A stretch of DNA of 64,000 nt from Rhizobium sp. NFR07. Its GTDB lineage: Bacteria > Pseudomonadota > Alphaproteobacteria > Rhizobiales > Rhizobiaceae. The notes beneath the pieces are model-generated. The model saw only the letters and a program-made list of their open reading frames with translations. It made no database searches and was not told where the DNA came from. The stretch lies in assembly GCF_900111905.1 (NCBI RefSeq), contig NZ_FOKM01000002.1, forward strand, positions 186,001-250,000. Direction: 5' to 3'. Below, one piece after another: positions 46,687 to 55,837 of this stretch; position 1 is the first letter of the stretch, and the number at the start of each line of letters is the position of its first letter. The translations under genes and the position numbers were made by a program.

Positions 46687-47624
46687 AGCTTTCCTCCGGC
46701 ACGGTCCGCCTGATCATTCCGGCAGCCTCGCTTGTCCTGCTGCTCGCCGCCGTCTTCTACATGCAGCCGCGCGCCATGAGCTATACGGGGCTGAACCTGC
46801 TGTTCAATCTTGCGGTGCCGATCGCGCTCGCCACGATCGCGCAGATGCTGATCATGTCGGTCAACGATCTCGACCTGTCTATGGGCACCTTTGTCAGCTT
46901 CTGCGCCTGTGTCACCGCCACTTTCCTGCAGGCCCAGCCGGCGCTCGGCATCCTGATCTTCCTCGGCGCGATAGCCGCCTATGCCGTCATCGGCGTCGTC
47001 ATTCACCTGCGCGAACTGCCGTCGATCGTCGTGACGCTCGGCATGAGCTTCGTCTGGGGCGGGTTGGCGGTTCTGCTGTTGCCGTCGCCGGGCGGCACGG
47101 CGCCCACATGGGCGCGCTGGCTGATGACGGCCAAGCCGCCGCTCGTGCCGATGGCGATCGTCGCCAGCGTGCTGATCGCGGCCGTCACCCACTACATCGT
47201 CATGCGCTCGTCCTTCGGCGTCCTGATGCGCGGCGTCGGCGGCAATGACCGTTCGGTAGAACGCGCCGGCTGGTCGGTGATCGGCATCCGCGCAGGCAGT
47301 TACGCGCTGGCTGGTGTCTTTGCGGTGCTCGCCGGCATCGCGCTGGTCGGGCTCACTACCTCCGCCGATGCCAATATCGCGCTTCGTTACACGCTTCTGT
47401 CGATCGCCGGCGTCATTCTCGGCGGCGGCCAGTTCGTTGGCGGCAAGGTTTCGCCAATCGGTGCGGTGATCGGCGCGCTGACGCTGACACTTGCCGGTTC
47501 CTTCCTGTCCTTCATGCGCATTTCGCCGGACTGGCAGATCGGCGCCCAGGGCGCCATCCTGATCGTCGTCCTCGCCCTGCGCCTAGCCCTCAACCGGCTG
47601 GAAAAGCGGGAGAAGAGCCAATGA
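46683..47624 (+). CDS. Sugar ABC transporter permease 1 (RbsC family)
   Basis: Membrane permease of 313 residues with about eight to ten hydrophobic segments. It contains the family's [20 protein letters not shown] near residues 57-76 and [20 protein letters not shown] near 184 (the EAA-like cytoplasmic loop). [21 protein letters not shown] near 240 is the conserved C-terminal loop. ATGA overlaps join it to the ATPase before it and the second permease after it. Confidence 0.9.
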   Translation: MKLSSGTVRLIIPAASLVLLLAAVFYMQPRAMSYTGLNLLFNLAVPIALATIAQMLIMSVNDLDLSMGTFVSFCACVTATFLQAQPALGILIFLGAIAAYAVIGVVIHLRELPSIVVTLGMSFVWGGLAVLLLPSPGGTAPTWARWLMTAKPPLVPMAIVASVLIAAVTHYIVMRSSFGVLMRGVGGNDRSVERAGWSVIGIRAGSYALAGVFAVLAGIALVGLTTSADANIALRYTLLSIAGVILGGGQFVGGKVSPIGAVIGALTLTLAGSFLSFMRISPDWQIGAQGAILIVVLALRLALNRLEKREKSQ

Positions 47625-48568
47625 CCCTGCATCGGTTTCTGATGGCAAAACCATGGATCTGGTCCTTTGCCGCAACCATTGTCGTCTGGGTCGTCACCGT
47701 GCTCTTCACCGGCGGCGCCAGCTCCTTTGGCCTCTCGCAGGCTGCACTTACCTTCGCCGCTTTCTCCGTCATCGTCGGCATCGGCCAGATGTTCGTCATC
47801 ACGCTCGGACCCGGCAATATCGATCTCTCCGTGCCGGCGACGATGACGCTCTCCGGCACGCTGGCGCTGAAGTTGATGGATGTGCAGGACGGCATGATCG
47901 CAGTCGGGCTCATCGCCTCGATCGGCATCGGCCTCGTGATCGGGCTTGGCAACTATATTCTGATCAAGCTCCTGCGCATCCCGCCGATCATCGCCACCCT
48001 GTCGATGAGCTTCATCGTCCAGTCGGTGGCGATCTGGAGCAATCGCGGCCTGCGCATCAAGCCGCCGGAGGTGCTGGCGAATTTTGCCACGTCCGGCCTC
48101 TTCGGCATACCCAACATCGCACTCGTAGCGCTGGTGCTTTCGGTGCTCGCCTGGGTGCTGCTCGAAAAGTCGATCTACGGCCGCTGGATCTCGGCAATCG
48201 GCCAGAGCACGTTTGCGGCCCGCATGACCGGAATTCCGGTCGATGGCACGCGGCTCGTAACCTACATGCTCTGCGCCGTGCTCGCCTCCGTCTGCGGCTA
48301 TCTTCTCGCCAGCTTCTCCGGCGGCGCGGCCCTCAACATGGGATCGGAATACCTGCTGATGTCGATCGCCGTCGTCGTCATCGGCGGCACGGCGGTAGCG
48401 GGCGGCAATTCCAACATACCGGGCATATGGGGCGCTTCCCTCTTCATGTTCCTCGTGGTGTCGATGCTCAACACCTACGGCTTCGGTGCCGGTTTCCGCC
48501 TCATCCTGACCGGCCTCATCATCATCGCGGTCATTCTGCTCGCCGGCGGCCGGCAATCCCTCCGCTGA
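47621..48568 (+). CDS. Sugar ABC transporter permease 2 (RbsC family)
   Basis: Second RbsC-like permease, 315 residues. It opens [20 protein letters not shown] and has FVITLGPGNIDLSVPATMTL near 60-79, AIGQSTFAARMTGIPVDGTR near 192, and VVVIGGTAVAGGNSNIPGIW near 252. With the first permease it forms a heteromeric channel, the arrangement of systems with two different permease genes. It overlaps the preceding gene by four bases and precedes the lactonase gene by 39 bp. Confidence 0.9.
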   Translation: MTLHRFLMAKPWIWSFAATIVVWVVTVLFTGGASSFGLSQAALTFAAFSVIVGIGQMFVITLGPGNIDLSVPATMTLSGTLALKLMDVQDGMIAVGLIASIGIGLVIGLGNYILIKLLRIPPIIATLSMSFIVQSVAIWSNRGLRIKPPEVLANFATSGLFGIPNIALVALVLSVLAWVLLEKSIYGRWISAIGQSTFAARMTGIPVDGTRLVTYMLCAVLASVCGYLLASFSGGAALNMGSEYLLMSIAVVVIGGTAVAGGNSNIPGIWGASLFMFLVVSMLNTYGFGAGFRLILTGLIIIAVILLAGGRQSLR

Positions 48569-48607
48569 CCGCCGATCGTCGAAACAACCTCAACCGGACG
48601 CAATGCC

Positions 48608-49525
48608 ATGCCTGATACACCCTCCGTCTATGAAATCCACGACGATCGTTTCCGGTATCTGATCGTCCCGACCTCGCCGCTCGACGAGCTTTATTCCGAA
48701 TGCCGCTGGGCGGAAGGGCCGGTCTGGTTCGCCGATCTCGGCTGCCTGATCTGGAGCGACAATCCCAACGAGCGGATGCTGCGCTGGGTCGAAGGCGGCG
48801 GCGTCTCCACCTTCCGCAGCCCGTCCAATTTCTCCAACGGCAATACCCGCGACCGGCAAGGCCGGCTCGTCACCTGCGAGCACGGCACGCGGCGGGTGAC
48901 GCGCACCGAAATCGACGGCTCGATCACCGTGCTTGCCGACAGTTTCGAAGGCAAGCGGCTGAATTCCCCCAATGACGTGGTGGTGCGTTCCGACGGCAGC
49001 GTCTGGTTCACCGACCCGACCTACGGCATCATGTCCAACTACGAAGGGTTTCGCGCCGATCCCGAGCAGAAGACCCGCAATGTCTACCGCCTAGATCCCG
49101 ACACGGGCGAGATCGAGGCCGTCGTGACCGATTTCGGCCAGCCCAATGGCCTTGCCTTCTCGCCGGACGAGAAAATTCTCTATGTGGCGGACTCGTCTTC
49201 GAGCCATGATCCGAAGGCGCCGCGCCATATCCGTGCCTTCGATGTCGTGGATGGCCGCACGCTTTCCAACAGCCGCGAATTCTGCACCATCGACAAGGGC
49301 CTGCCGGACGGTTTCCGCGTCGATGTCTTCGGCAATGTCTGGTCGAGCGCCGGCGACGGCGTCCATTGCTTCGCGCCGGACGGCAAGCTGATCGGCAAGA
49401 TCCTCATTCCCCAGACGGTCGCGAACGTCACCTTCGGCGGCCCGCGCCGCAACCGGCTGTTCATAACCGCCACCCGTTCAGTCTATGCCGTCTATACGGC
49501 AACGATCGGGGCCGCGCTCGGTTAG
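48608..49525 (+). CDS. SMP-30/gluconolactonase-family lactonase
   Basis: Six-bladed beta-propeller hydrolase of 305 residues that probably opens a sugar lactone. The metal and catalytic residues are visible: Glu in WAEGPVW near 31-37, Asn in LNSPNDVV near 118-125, and Asp in LYVADSSS near 196. FTDPTYGIM near 135 is also typical. No signal peptide, so it is cytoplasmic. As last gene of the sugar ABC operon it suggests that the imported sugar is oxidised to a lactone by an enzyme encoded elsewhere, or that the lactone itself is imported. Its end overlaps the convergent LysR gene by four bases. Confidence 0.88.
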   Translation: MPDTPSVYEIHDDRFRYLIVPTSPLDELYSECRWAEGPVWFADLGCLIWSDNPNERMLRWVEGGGVSTFRSPSNFSNGNTRDRQGRLVTCEHGTRRVTRTEIDGSITVLADSFEGKRLNSPNDVVVRSDGSVWFTDPTYGIMSNYEGFRADPEQKTRNVYRLDPDTGEIEAVVTDFGQPNGLAFSPDEKILYVADSSSSHDPKAPRHIRAFDVVDGRTLSNSREFCTIDKGLPDGFRVDVFGNVWSSAGDGVHCFAPDGKLIGKILIPQTVANVTFGGPRRNRLFITATRSVYAVYTATIGAALG

Positions 49526-50478
49526 CTCTCGAAGCTGAAGCTCAGTCGTCCGTAGAGTTCCGGGTGCTGCTGCCGGGTTCTGATCAACTGGCTCTCGAAG
49601 ACCTGCCGGGCGCTCTGCTGGATCAGATCTGTCAGAGCACCCAGCTCGTACTGCCGGGTGGCAAGCGTGATCCTGCGGGAGATGGCCGATTTATCCAGCG
49701 GCCGGATATTCACCTGGTGCCGCTCAGGCGTCTCGCGCAGAAGCAGCAGCGAGGGCACGAGGGCCCAACCGAACCCGTGCGCCACCATCATCAGAACCGA
49801 ATCGAGAATGTCGAAGGTTGCGGCAGGCGTCACGTCGATCTTGAGGCGTGACAGATAGGCGGACGTCAGGCGGCCGAAGCCTGAATCCTTGTGGGCCCCG
49901 ACCATGGGCACACCTGCCGCAAGCTCGGCCAACGAAAGATGGCTCAGAAGCGGCGGCGTGATCAGCACCACCGATTCCGTCAAAAGGTTCAGTTTCGTCG
50001 CCCCCTCGCGCCGCTCGTCGTCGTCAAGCACGATCAGGGCGGAGAGTTCACGCGCATAGAAGCGCTCCCACAGGCCCGCATTACTGCCGCTGACCACGGT
50101 CCAGGAGCGGGAATTTGCGGCCAGATGCTCGACGAGGCCGGTTGCGAACCATGTGCCGAGCGTTTCGATCAGGCCGATGCCCAGATGGGCATGCTTCACC
50201 CGGCCCTTTGTCCTTAGTTCCTGGTTTATACCCGTGGCGTCCTGCAGCAATTGCTGCCCGCGGCTGAAAAGCTGCGTCCCGAGCACCGTCGGCTTCAGCG
50301 GCCGGAAGGACCGATCGAACAGCATCACGCCCATCCGCTTTTCCATGCGCCGGATGAGGTGGGATACGGCGGATTCCGTCAGGCCCAGTCGGCGCGCCGC
50401 TTCCGTCATGCTGCCGGTCTCGCAGACGGCGATGAAGGCATCGAGATCCGCAAGGTCGAAGTCGCGTGTTGGTTGCAT
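49522..50478 (-). CDS. LysR-family transcriptional regulator
   Basis: A 318-residue LysR regulator. The N-terminal winged helix-turn-helix is at residues 8-67 (DLDAFIAVCETGSMTEAARRL, cited by its span, and LTESAVSHLIRRMEKRMG). The C-terminal effector-binding domain spans about 95-300. It is divergent from the ureohydrolase/amino-acid ABC operon with a 273-bp shared region that holds T-N11-A and palindromic elements, so it is the likely regulator of that operon. It is convergent with the lactonase gene. Confidence 0.9.
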   Translation of the reverse strand: MQPTRDFDLADLDAFIAVCETGSMTEAARRLGLTESAVSHLIRRMEKRMGVMLFDRSFRPLKPTVLGTQLFSRGQQLLQDATGINQELRTKGRVKHAHLGIGLIETLGTWFATGLVEHLAANSRSWTVVSGSNAGLWERFYARELSALIVLDDDERREGATKLNLLTESVVLITPPLLSHLSLAELAAGVPMVGAHKDSGFGRLTSAYLSRLKIDVTPAATFDILDSVLMMVAHGFGWALVPSLLLLRETPERHQVNIRPLDKSAISRRITLATRQYELGALTDLIQQSARQVFESQLIRTRQQHPELYGRLSFSFES

Positions 50479-50531
50479 TGGAATAAGCGTCCTAAAAAAT
50501 AGGCAGATGCAGTGGCACTATGCAGTTAGAA

Positions 50532-50558
50532 TGAATTTATTTCAAGATAACCGGTTAT
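50532..50558. promoter_or_regulatory. LysR-type box and adjacent palindrome in the divergent region
   Basis: TGAATTTATTTCA (50532-50544) fits the LysR T-N11-A box with inverted TGAA/TTCA ends. Three bases further, ATAACCGGTTAT (50547-50558) is a perfect 12-bp palindrome. Both are 54-80 bp upstream of the LysR start and about 200 bp upstream of the first ureohydrolase. Position and symmetry support an operator; no binding evidence exists here. Confidence 0.5.
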
Positions 50559-50751
50559 TTCGGCCATCCGGATGTATCGCTCCAAGGCGCGATGATCCGC
50601 CGCATCCTCCGAAAGCCCTTTGTTTTCCAGCATTTGTGGACTCGCGGCAAGGGAAGTGTTGTATTTGCTCCAGTAGCAAAGCCTGAAATGGGCTTGTTGC
50701 AACTTCGGTCATTCTCCTCATGCTGGAGCGACTTTCGAGAAGGAGAATGCC

Positions 50752-51708
50752 TTGCCTACCGTTAAACCCGCACCCACCCACGACACGCTGCTCTATTCCA
50801 CGCCGTGCTACGATCTCGATCAGCTTGATGCCGACATCGCGTTCCTCGGCATTCCTTATGGTGCGGCCTACGACCAGTTCGCGGTTTCCAGCGAACAGTC
50901 GAAATTCCCGGATGCCATGCGCAAGGCGACCGACCGTATCGTTCGCGGCCTCGATCATTATGACTTCGATATCGGCGGCACGTTGCTCGACAACAAGCCG
51001 ATCAAGATGGTCGATTGCGGCAACGTCGCCGGCCACCCGGCCGACCCGACCGTGCACCAGAAGAACGCGGAACTCGCCGTCCGCAAGATCCTCAAGGCCG
51101 GCGCCATGCCGATCGTCATGGGCGGCGACCATTCCACGCCGATCCCGATCTTCAAGGCGCTTGAGGAACTCGGCAAGCCGATCACGCTGATCCAGGTCGA
51201 TGCCCATCTCGACTGGCGCATGGAAATCAACGGCGTCGACGAAGGCCTGTCGAGCCCGATCCGCCGCGCGTCTGAAATGGACCATTTCGGCGACATCTTC
51301 CAGATCGGCCTGCGTGCTTCCGGCAGTGGCCGCACCGAGGAATACGAGGCGGCTGTCGCCTATGGCGCCAACCTCATCACGGCGGAAGAAGTCCACAATG
51401 TCGGCATGCAGGCGATCCTCGACCGCATTCCCGATGGCGGCAACTATTACCTCACCATCGATGCCGACGGCATGGACCCGTCGCTGATGCCGGCGGTTCT
51501 CGGCCCGGCCTTCGGCGGCCTGCTATATCCGCAGATGCTCACACTGATCCGGGGCTTGGTCAAAAAGGGCAGCGTCGTCGGCATGGATGTCGTCGAGATC
51601 GCCCCGGACCGCGACCATAACCGCCGTACCCTGATCGCCGCCGGTCGCTTCTACTTCAACATGATCGGCGCCGCCGTGCGGGCCGGCTACTTCGATAAAA
51701 AACGATAG
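50752..51708 (+). CDS. Ureohydrolase (agmatinase/guanidino-hydrolase family), copy 1
   Basis: Mn/Ni-dependent hydrolase that releases urea from a guanidino compound, 318 residues. The metal ligands are seen in MGGDHS near 123-128, QVDAHLDWR near 148-156, and TIDADGMDP near 237-245, all with the expected His and Asp residues. Downstream of the last motif it has SLMPAVLGPAFGGL, where classical agmatinases read AFAPGT, so substrate specificity probably differs. The start is TTG 50752 with AAGGAG at 50740-50745; no suitable ATG lies in frame. First gene of the operon. Confidence 0.86.
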   Translation: MPTVKPAPTHDTLLYSTPCYDLDQLDADIAFLGIPYGAAYDQFAVSSEQSKFPDAMRKATDRIVRGLDHYDFDIGGTLLDNKPIKMVDCGNVAGHPADPTVHQKNAELAVRKILKAGAMPIVMGGDHSTPIPIFKALEELGKPITLIQVDAHLDWRMEINGVDEGLSSPIRRASEMDHFGDIFQIGLRASGSGRTEEYEAAVAYGANLITAEEVHNVGMQAILDRIPDGGNYYLTIDADGMDPSLMPAVLGPAFGGLLYPQMLTLIRGLVKKGSVVGMDVVEIAPDRDHNRRTLIAAGRFYFNMIGAAVRAGYFDKKR

Positions 51709-51732
51709 ACAAAACCACCACAGGAGAACACG

Positions 51733-52596
51733 ATGGCATTCCCGAATTTCATCAAGGCAGCCGGTGTCGCGGCTGCTCTCTTCGCTCTTCCGGTCGCCGC
51801 ACTCGCCGGCCCGGTCATGGACAAGGTCAAGGAGACCGGCAAGCTGACGGTCGCGACCGAGGCGTCCTACCCTCCCTTCGAGTTCACGAAGGACGGCAAG
51901 ATCGTCGGTTACGGCAAGGATCTTCTCGACCTCCTGATGGCGGCCCTGTCGAAGGAAGTCGGCAAGGAAGTCACCCTCGAACAGCTTGACCTGCCGTTCC
52001 AGGGCATCCTGCCGGGCCTCAGCGCCGGCCAGTTCGACTTCGTCGCAACCTCGGTCGGCATCAATGCCGATCGCGCCAAGCGCTATGCCTATACCCGTCC
52101 GATCGCCGTCTCCGCCCAGACCGTCATGATCCGTGCCGGCGATGCCGAAACGCTGAAGACGCCGGAAGACCTGAACGGCAAGATCATCGGCACGCAGATG
52201 GCATCGGCCAGCGAGCCGGTCGCCCGCGGCTTTGACGAGAAGATGAAGGCGGAAGGCAAGCCGGGCCTGGCTGAGCTGAAGCTCTTCACCTCTTACCCGG
52301 AAACCTATGTCGCGCTCGCCAACGGCTCTGTCGATGCCGTCGTCCAGTCCGGCCCGGCTCTCGCCGTTCTCGTCAAGGAGCGCCAGGGCGTGTTCAAGCT
52401 CATGGGCCCACTGACCGACCAGAAGAGCTTCCTTGCCTGGGTTGCCCGTCCGGAAGACGGCGATTTCCGCGATTTCGTCTCGAAGTTCTTCACCGAGATC
52501 AACAAGAGCGGCGAGATGGGCAAGCTGCAGGAGAAGTGGTTCGGCTTCAAGATGGATACGCCGGACAGCGACTATCTCCCCGAAGGCGCCCTCTAA
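51733..52596 (+). CDS. Polar amino-acid ABC transporter substrate-binding protein
   Basis: Periplasmic binding protein of the SBP_bac_3 family, 287 residues. Signal peptide MAFPNFIKAAGVAAALFALP is cut near ALAGP. The mature domain starts LTVATEASYPPFEFTKDG and has the FDFVATSVGINADRAKRYAY ligand segment near 95-115. It follows the first ureohydrolase by 24 bp with CAGGAGAACACG upstream of its ATG. In the family, ligands include arginine-, lysine- and opine-type molecules; given the ureohydrolases, a guanidino or related cationic compound is likely. Confidence 0.9.
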   Translation: MAFPNFIKAAGVAAALFALPVAALAGPVMDKVKETGKLTVATEASYPPFEFTKDGKIVGYGKDLLDLLMAALSKEVGKEVTLEQLDLPFQGILPGLSAGQFDFVATSVGINADRAKRYAYTRPIAVSAQTVMIRAGDAETLKTPEDLNGKIIGTQMASASEPVARGFDEKMKAEGKPGLAELKLFTSYPETYVALANGSVDAVVQSGPALAVLVKERQGVFKLMGPLTDQKSFLAWVARPEDGDFRDFVSKFFTEINKSGEMGKLQEKWFGFKMDTPDSDYLPEGAL

Positions 52597-52609
52597 GAAA
52601 AAATGCAAG

Positions 52610-52640
52610 GCGAGGGCGGGCTCTTAGGTCCGCCCTTCGC
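52610..52640 (+). other. Intra-operon hairpin after the amino-acid-binding protein gene
   Basis: GCGAGGGCGG (52610-52619) pairs with CCGCCCTTCGC (52630-52640) with one bulged T, around a 10-base loop. It lies in the 72-bp gap between binding protein and permease. No U-tract, so it probably stabilises the upstream message rather than stopping transcription. Confidence 0.6.
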
Positions 52641-52668
52641 GTGAACTTGCCGACTGCGGAGCAACACC

Positions 52669-53331
52669 ATGGAATTCAGCTTTGAGTTCATGTTTTCAAC
52701 CATACCGGCGTTGCTTTCGGCAGCAGGCGTAACGATCCGTGTGGCAGCGATCGCAATCTGCCTGTCGATCACTGTCGGCACGCTTCTGACCGTCATCCGG
52801 GCCTTGAAGATCAGGCCCGTCAACATGGCGATCGAACTTTATATCAGCTTCATCCGCGGCACTCCGCTGCTGGTCCAGATCTTCCTCGCCTTCTATGCAC
52901 TGCCGGCGATCGGCATCAAGCTCGGCCCTGTCACTGCCGGTGTTCTGGCGATCACCGCCAACAACGCGGCCTTCATGACGGAAATCTTCCGCGGCGCACT
53001 TGCCAGCATCCCGCCCGGCCAGATCGAGGCTTCCGCCTCTCTCGGCCTCAAGTCGCGGGCGATCTGGTTGAAGGTCATCCTGCCGCAGCTCTACATGCGC
53101 TCGCTTCCCGCGATCATCAATGAATGCACTATCGTCGTGAAGGGAACTGCCCTGCTCGCCGTCATTACCGTCGTGGAAGTGTTCCGCACCGCCCAGCAGA
53201 TCGGCTCCAGCAGCTTCCGCCCGTTCGAGACATTCGTGGCCGCCGGCCTGGTCTTCCTTGCCATGAGCCTGGTCATCAGCCAGTTCGGGCTCTGGCTGGA
53301 GCGCCGCTTCGCGCTGCGCCGCGGCGTCTGA
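52669..53331 (+). CDS. Amino-acid ABC transporter permease 1 (HisM/GlnP family)
   Basis: A 220-residue permease of the His/Glu/Gln/Arg/opine type with about five hydrophobic segments. It begins MEFSFEFMFSTIPALLSAAG and has the family signature YISFIRGTPLLVQIFLAFYA near 64-83 and the EAA loop IEASASLGLKSRAIWLKVILP near 118-138, cited by its span. It is spaced 22 bp from the second permease. Confidence 0.91.
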   Translation: MEFSFEFMFSTIPALLSAAGVTIRVAAIAICLSITVGTLLTVIRALKIRPVNMAIELYISFIRGTPLLVQIFLAFYALPAIGIKLGPVTAGVLAITANNAAFMTEIFRGALASIPPGQIEASASLGLKSRAIWLKVILPQLYMRSLPAIINECTIVVKGTALLAVITVVEVFRTAQQIGSSSFRPFETFVAAGLVFLAMSLVISQFGLWLERRFALRRGV

Positions 53332-53353
53332 GGAAGGGGCTGAGGGAAAAGAT

Positions 53354-54070
53354 ATGGATTACACCGTCGTCACCAACAACTGGCCGCTCTTTGCCAAGGG
53401 CATCTGGATGACCATCCAGGTGTCGCTCGCGGCCATCGTCCTCGGCTTCTGCATCGCCTTCTGCATCGCGCTGATCCGCACCAGCCGCTTCCGTGTTCTG
53501 CGCATCGCCGCAAGCGTCTATGTCGAAGTGCTGCGCAACATTCCCTTCGTCATCCTGCTCTTCATCTTCTTCTATGGCCTGCCCTTTGCCGGCATTCGCC
53601 TGCCGGGCCAGGTGGCCGGCACGATCGCGCTGTCGATGTTCGCGTCAGCCTATTACGGCGAGATCATTCGCGGCGCCATGGCCGCCGTGCCGCGCGGCCA
53701 GGTCGAGGCGGCCCGCGCCATGGGCTTCACCTTCTCGCAGACGCTGAGGGACGTCATCATCCCGCAGATGTGGAAATTCGCTCTGCCGCCCATGGCCGGC
53801 ACGACGACCATGACCGTGAAGGAATCCTCCATCCTCAGCACCATCACGGTTGCCGAATTGACCTATCAGGGCCTTATCGTCCAAGGCATGACCTTTGCGC
53901 CATTCGAAGTCTTTTTCGCGGTCGCCGGCTTGTACTGGATCTACACCGCCTTCCTGTCGCACCTCTTCAAGCGGGCAGAAAAGCACCTCGGCTCTTCCGA
54001 ATTGGCTGCCGTCTACCGCAGCCCGATCGCCCGCAAATATCTGACGCTCGATGCCGGGAGGCGCGCATGA
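53354..54070 (+). CDS. Amino-acid ABC transporter permease 2 (HisQ/GlnP family)
   Basis: Second permease, 238 residues. It has VYVEVLRNIPFVILLFIFFY near 55-74, the conserved early loop, and VEAARAMGFTFSQTLRDVII near 117-136, the EAA loop. Together with permease 1 it forms the heterodimeric channel. The C-terminal cytoplasmic tail (SSELAAVYRSPIARKYLTL) is longer than usual. Its stop overlaps the ATPase start by four bases. Confidence 0.91.
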   Translation: MDYTVVTNNWPLFAKGIWMTIQVSLAAIVLGFCIAFCIALIRTSRFRVLRIAASVYVEVLRNIPFVILLFIFFYGLPFAGIRLPGQVAGTIALSMFASAYYGEIIRGAMAAVPRGQVEAARAMGFTFSQTLRDVIIPQMWKFALPPMAGTTTMTVKESSILSTITVAELTYQGLIVQGMTFAPFEVFFAVAGLYWIYTAFLSHLFKRAEKHLGSSELAAVYRSPIARKYLTLDAGRRA

Positions 54071-54837
54071 AGGCCCCGATCCTGACGATCGACAATCTGG
54101 TCAAGTCCTACGGCCCGACCCGTGTCCTGAACGGCGTCAGCCTGGAAGTCCGATCCGGCGACGTGGTCGGCATTATCGGCCGCAGCGGTTGCGGCAAGAG
54201 CTCGTTGCTCCGCTGCATCAACGGGCTGGAAAAGATCGACGACGGCTCGGTCAACCTGCGCGGCGAGTTCATCGGCCGCGTGCCGCAGGAACAGGGGCGC
54301 TGGCGCTACCAGTCGGAGCGCGAGCTGACCCAGTTCCGCGCTCGTATCGGTTTCGTTTTCCAGCAGTTCAACCTCTGGGCCAACAAGACCGCGCTCGACA
54401 ATGTCGCGCTGCCGCTGGTGCGCGTCCAGAAGAAGTCCTGGGCGGAGGCCCGTCAGAGCGCCGCCGACATGCTGACCAAGCTCGGCCTCGGGACAAAGAC
54501 CGGCTCCTATCCGAGCGAACTTTCCGGCGGCCAGCAGCAGCGCGTGTCGATCGCCCGCGCGCTGGTGATGAAGCCGGAACTGATGCTGCTCGACGAGCCG
54601 ACATCTGCGCTCGACCCGGAACTGGTGCGCGAGGTGCTCGCCGTCCTGCAGGATCTCGTGGCCGATGGCATGACGATGATCTGCGTCACCCACGAAATGG
54701 GCTTCATCCGCAATTTCGGCAATCACCTCATCTTCATGGACAAGGGCAAGATCGTCGAAGCCGGCCCACCCAAGGACGTGATGAGCGCGCCGAAGACCGA
54801 GCAGCTGCAGAGCCTGCTCGGCATGATGGCCCATTGA
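54067..54837 (+). CDS. Amino-acid ABC transporter ATPase (HisP/GlnQ family)
   Basis: ATPase of 256 residues starting at ATG 54067 (ATGA overlap with the permease). Walker A is GRSGCGKS near 38-45, the Q-loop is in GFVFQQFNLW near 98, signature LSGGQQQRVSIARAL near 155, Walker [13 protein letters not shown] near 173-184 and H-loop CVTHEMGF near 211. All catalytic motifs are intact. It precedes the second ureohydrolase by 25 bp. Confidence 0.93.
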   Translation: MKAPILTIDNLVKSYGPTRVLNGVSLEVRSGDVVGIIGRSGCGKSSLLRCINGLEKIDDGSVNLRGEFIGRVPQEQGRWRYQSERELTQFRARIGFVFQQFNLWANKTALDNVALPLVRVQKKSWAEARQSAADMLTKLGLGTKTGSYPSELSGGQQQRVSIARALVMKPELMLLDEPTSALDPELVREVLAVLQDLVADGMTMICVTHEMGFIRNFGNHLIFMDKGKIVEAGPPKDVMSAPKTEQLQSLLGMMAH

Positions 54838-54862
54838 TCGCGAGAGATTTCAGGAGAGCGAA

Positions 54863-55804
54863 ATGAACATGCTGGGCGAAGACGGCCGTCTCAATCGTGG
54901 CTATGTCGGCATTCCCACCTTCCTGCGCAGCAATTACTGCGCGGATATCGAGGCGCTGGATGCGAAATACGCCGTCTTCGGCGTTCCTTACGATGAAGGC
55001 TCTCCGTTTCTCCCCGGCTCGCGCTTCGGGCCGCGGGCGATCCGCGAGCACTCACTGCGCTTCAGCCCCGACGGCATCTTCGATCCGGCAACCGAGACGT
55101 CCTATCTGACCGATGTCATCCGCCAGGGAAAACTGGTCGATATCGGCGATATCGACATTGTCCCGAGCAGCCCTGCGCGCACGTTCGCCGGCCTGACTGA
55201 AACCGTGAAGAAACTGCGTGGCAAGGGTGCCATCCCGGTCATGCTCGGCGGCGACCATGCCGTCAGTTTTCCGTCCGTCCGCGCATTCGAGGAGGATATC
55301 CACGTTATCCAGCTCGATTCTCATATCGACTACGGCAAGTATGACGATGAGTTCCGCTACGGCAACGGCCAGGGCTTTCGCCAGATCAACGAACAGCCCA
55401 ACGTAAAGAGCCTGACCCAGATCGGCATTCGCAGCTATCGCACCAACCCGGCGGATTTCTACAAGGCCAAGGCGGATGGCAGCCGCATTGTCACGATGCC
55501 CGAATTGCGTGAGCGTGGCCCGATCTCCGCCGTATCCCATATTCCGGAGGGCGCACGGGTCTATCTCAGCATCGATATCGATGCCTATGATGCGCCGCTC
55601 GTTCCCGGCTGCGTCTCCGCCGAGCCTGACGGCCCGTCCTTCACCGAGATGCGCTCGATCCTCGAAGTCATCGCCGGCAATTTCAACGTCGTCGGCTGCG
55701 ATCTGGTCGAGGTCAACCCGCCGCTCGACGTCAAGACCGGCGCCACGTCCTATCTAGCGGCGCTGACCGTCGCCATGCTGATCGGCTATATCGAGGCGAA
55801 CTGA
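54863..55804 (+). CDS. Ureohydrolase (agmatinase-family), copy 2
   Basis: A second, divergent ureohydrolase of 313 residues. ATG 54863 has TCAGGAGAGCG upstream. Metal motifs are LGGDHAVS near 129-136, QLDSHIDYG near 150-158 (DSHxD where most relatives have DAHxD), and SIDIDAYDAPLVPG near 232-245. The N-terminal part (GSRFGPRAIREHSLRF) is typical of agmatinase-like proteins, and this copy is closer to the classical family than copy 1. It closes an operon that begins with a different ureohydrolase, so the two probably act on different substrates or as a mixed assembly. Confidence 0.86.
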   Translation: MNMLGEDGRLNRGYVGIPTFLRSNYCADIEALDAKYAVFGVPYDEGSPFLPGSRFGPRAIREHSLRFSPDGIFDPATETSYLTDVIRQGKLVDIGDIDIVPSSPARTFAGLTETVKKLRGKGAIPVMLGGDHAVSFPSVRAFEEDIHVIQLDSHIDYGKYDDEFRYGNGQGFRQINEQPNVKSLTQIGIRSYRTNPADFYKAKADGSRIVTMPELRERGPISAVSHIPEGARVYLSIDIDAYDAPLVPGCVSAEPDGPSFTEMRSILEVIAGNFNVVGCDLVEVNPPLDVKTGATSYLAALTVAMLIGYIEAN

Positions 55805-55837
55805 AGCCTGCTCGTTCGGCTTGCGCGACCTTTCTTT

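Noticed and set aside
50747..50752. ATG at 50747 as start of ureohydrolase 1
   Set aside because: It is in another frame; the gene's frame begins at TTG 50752, which has AAGGAG at proper spacing.
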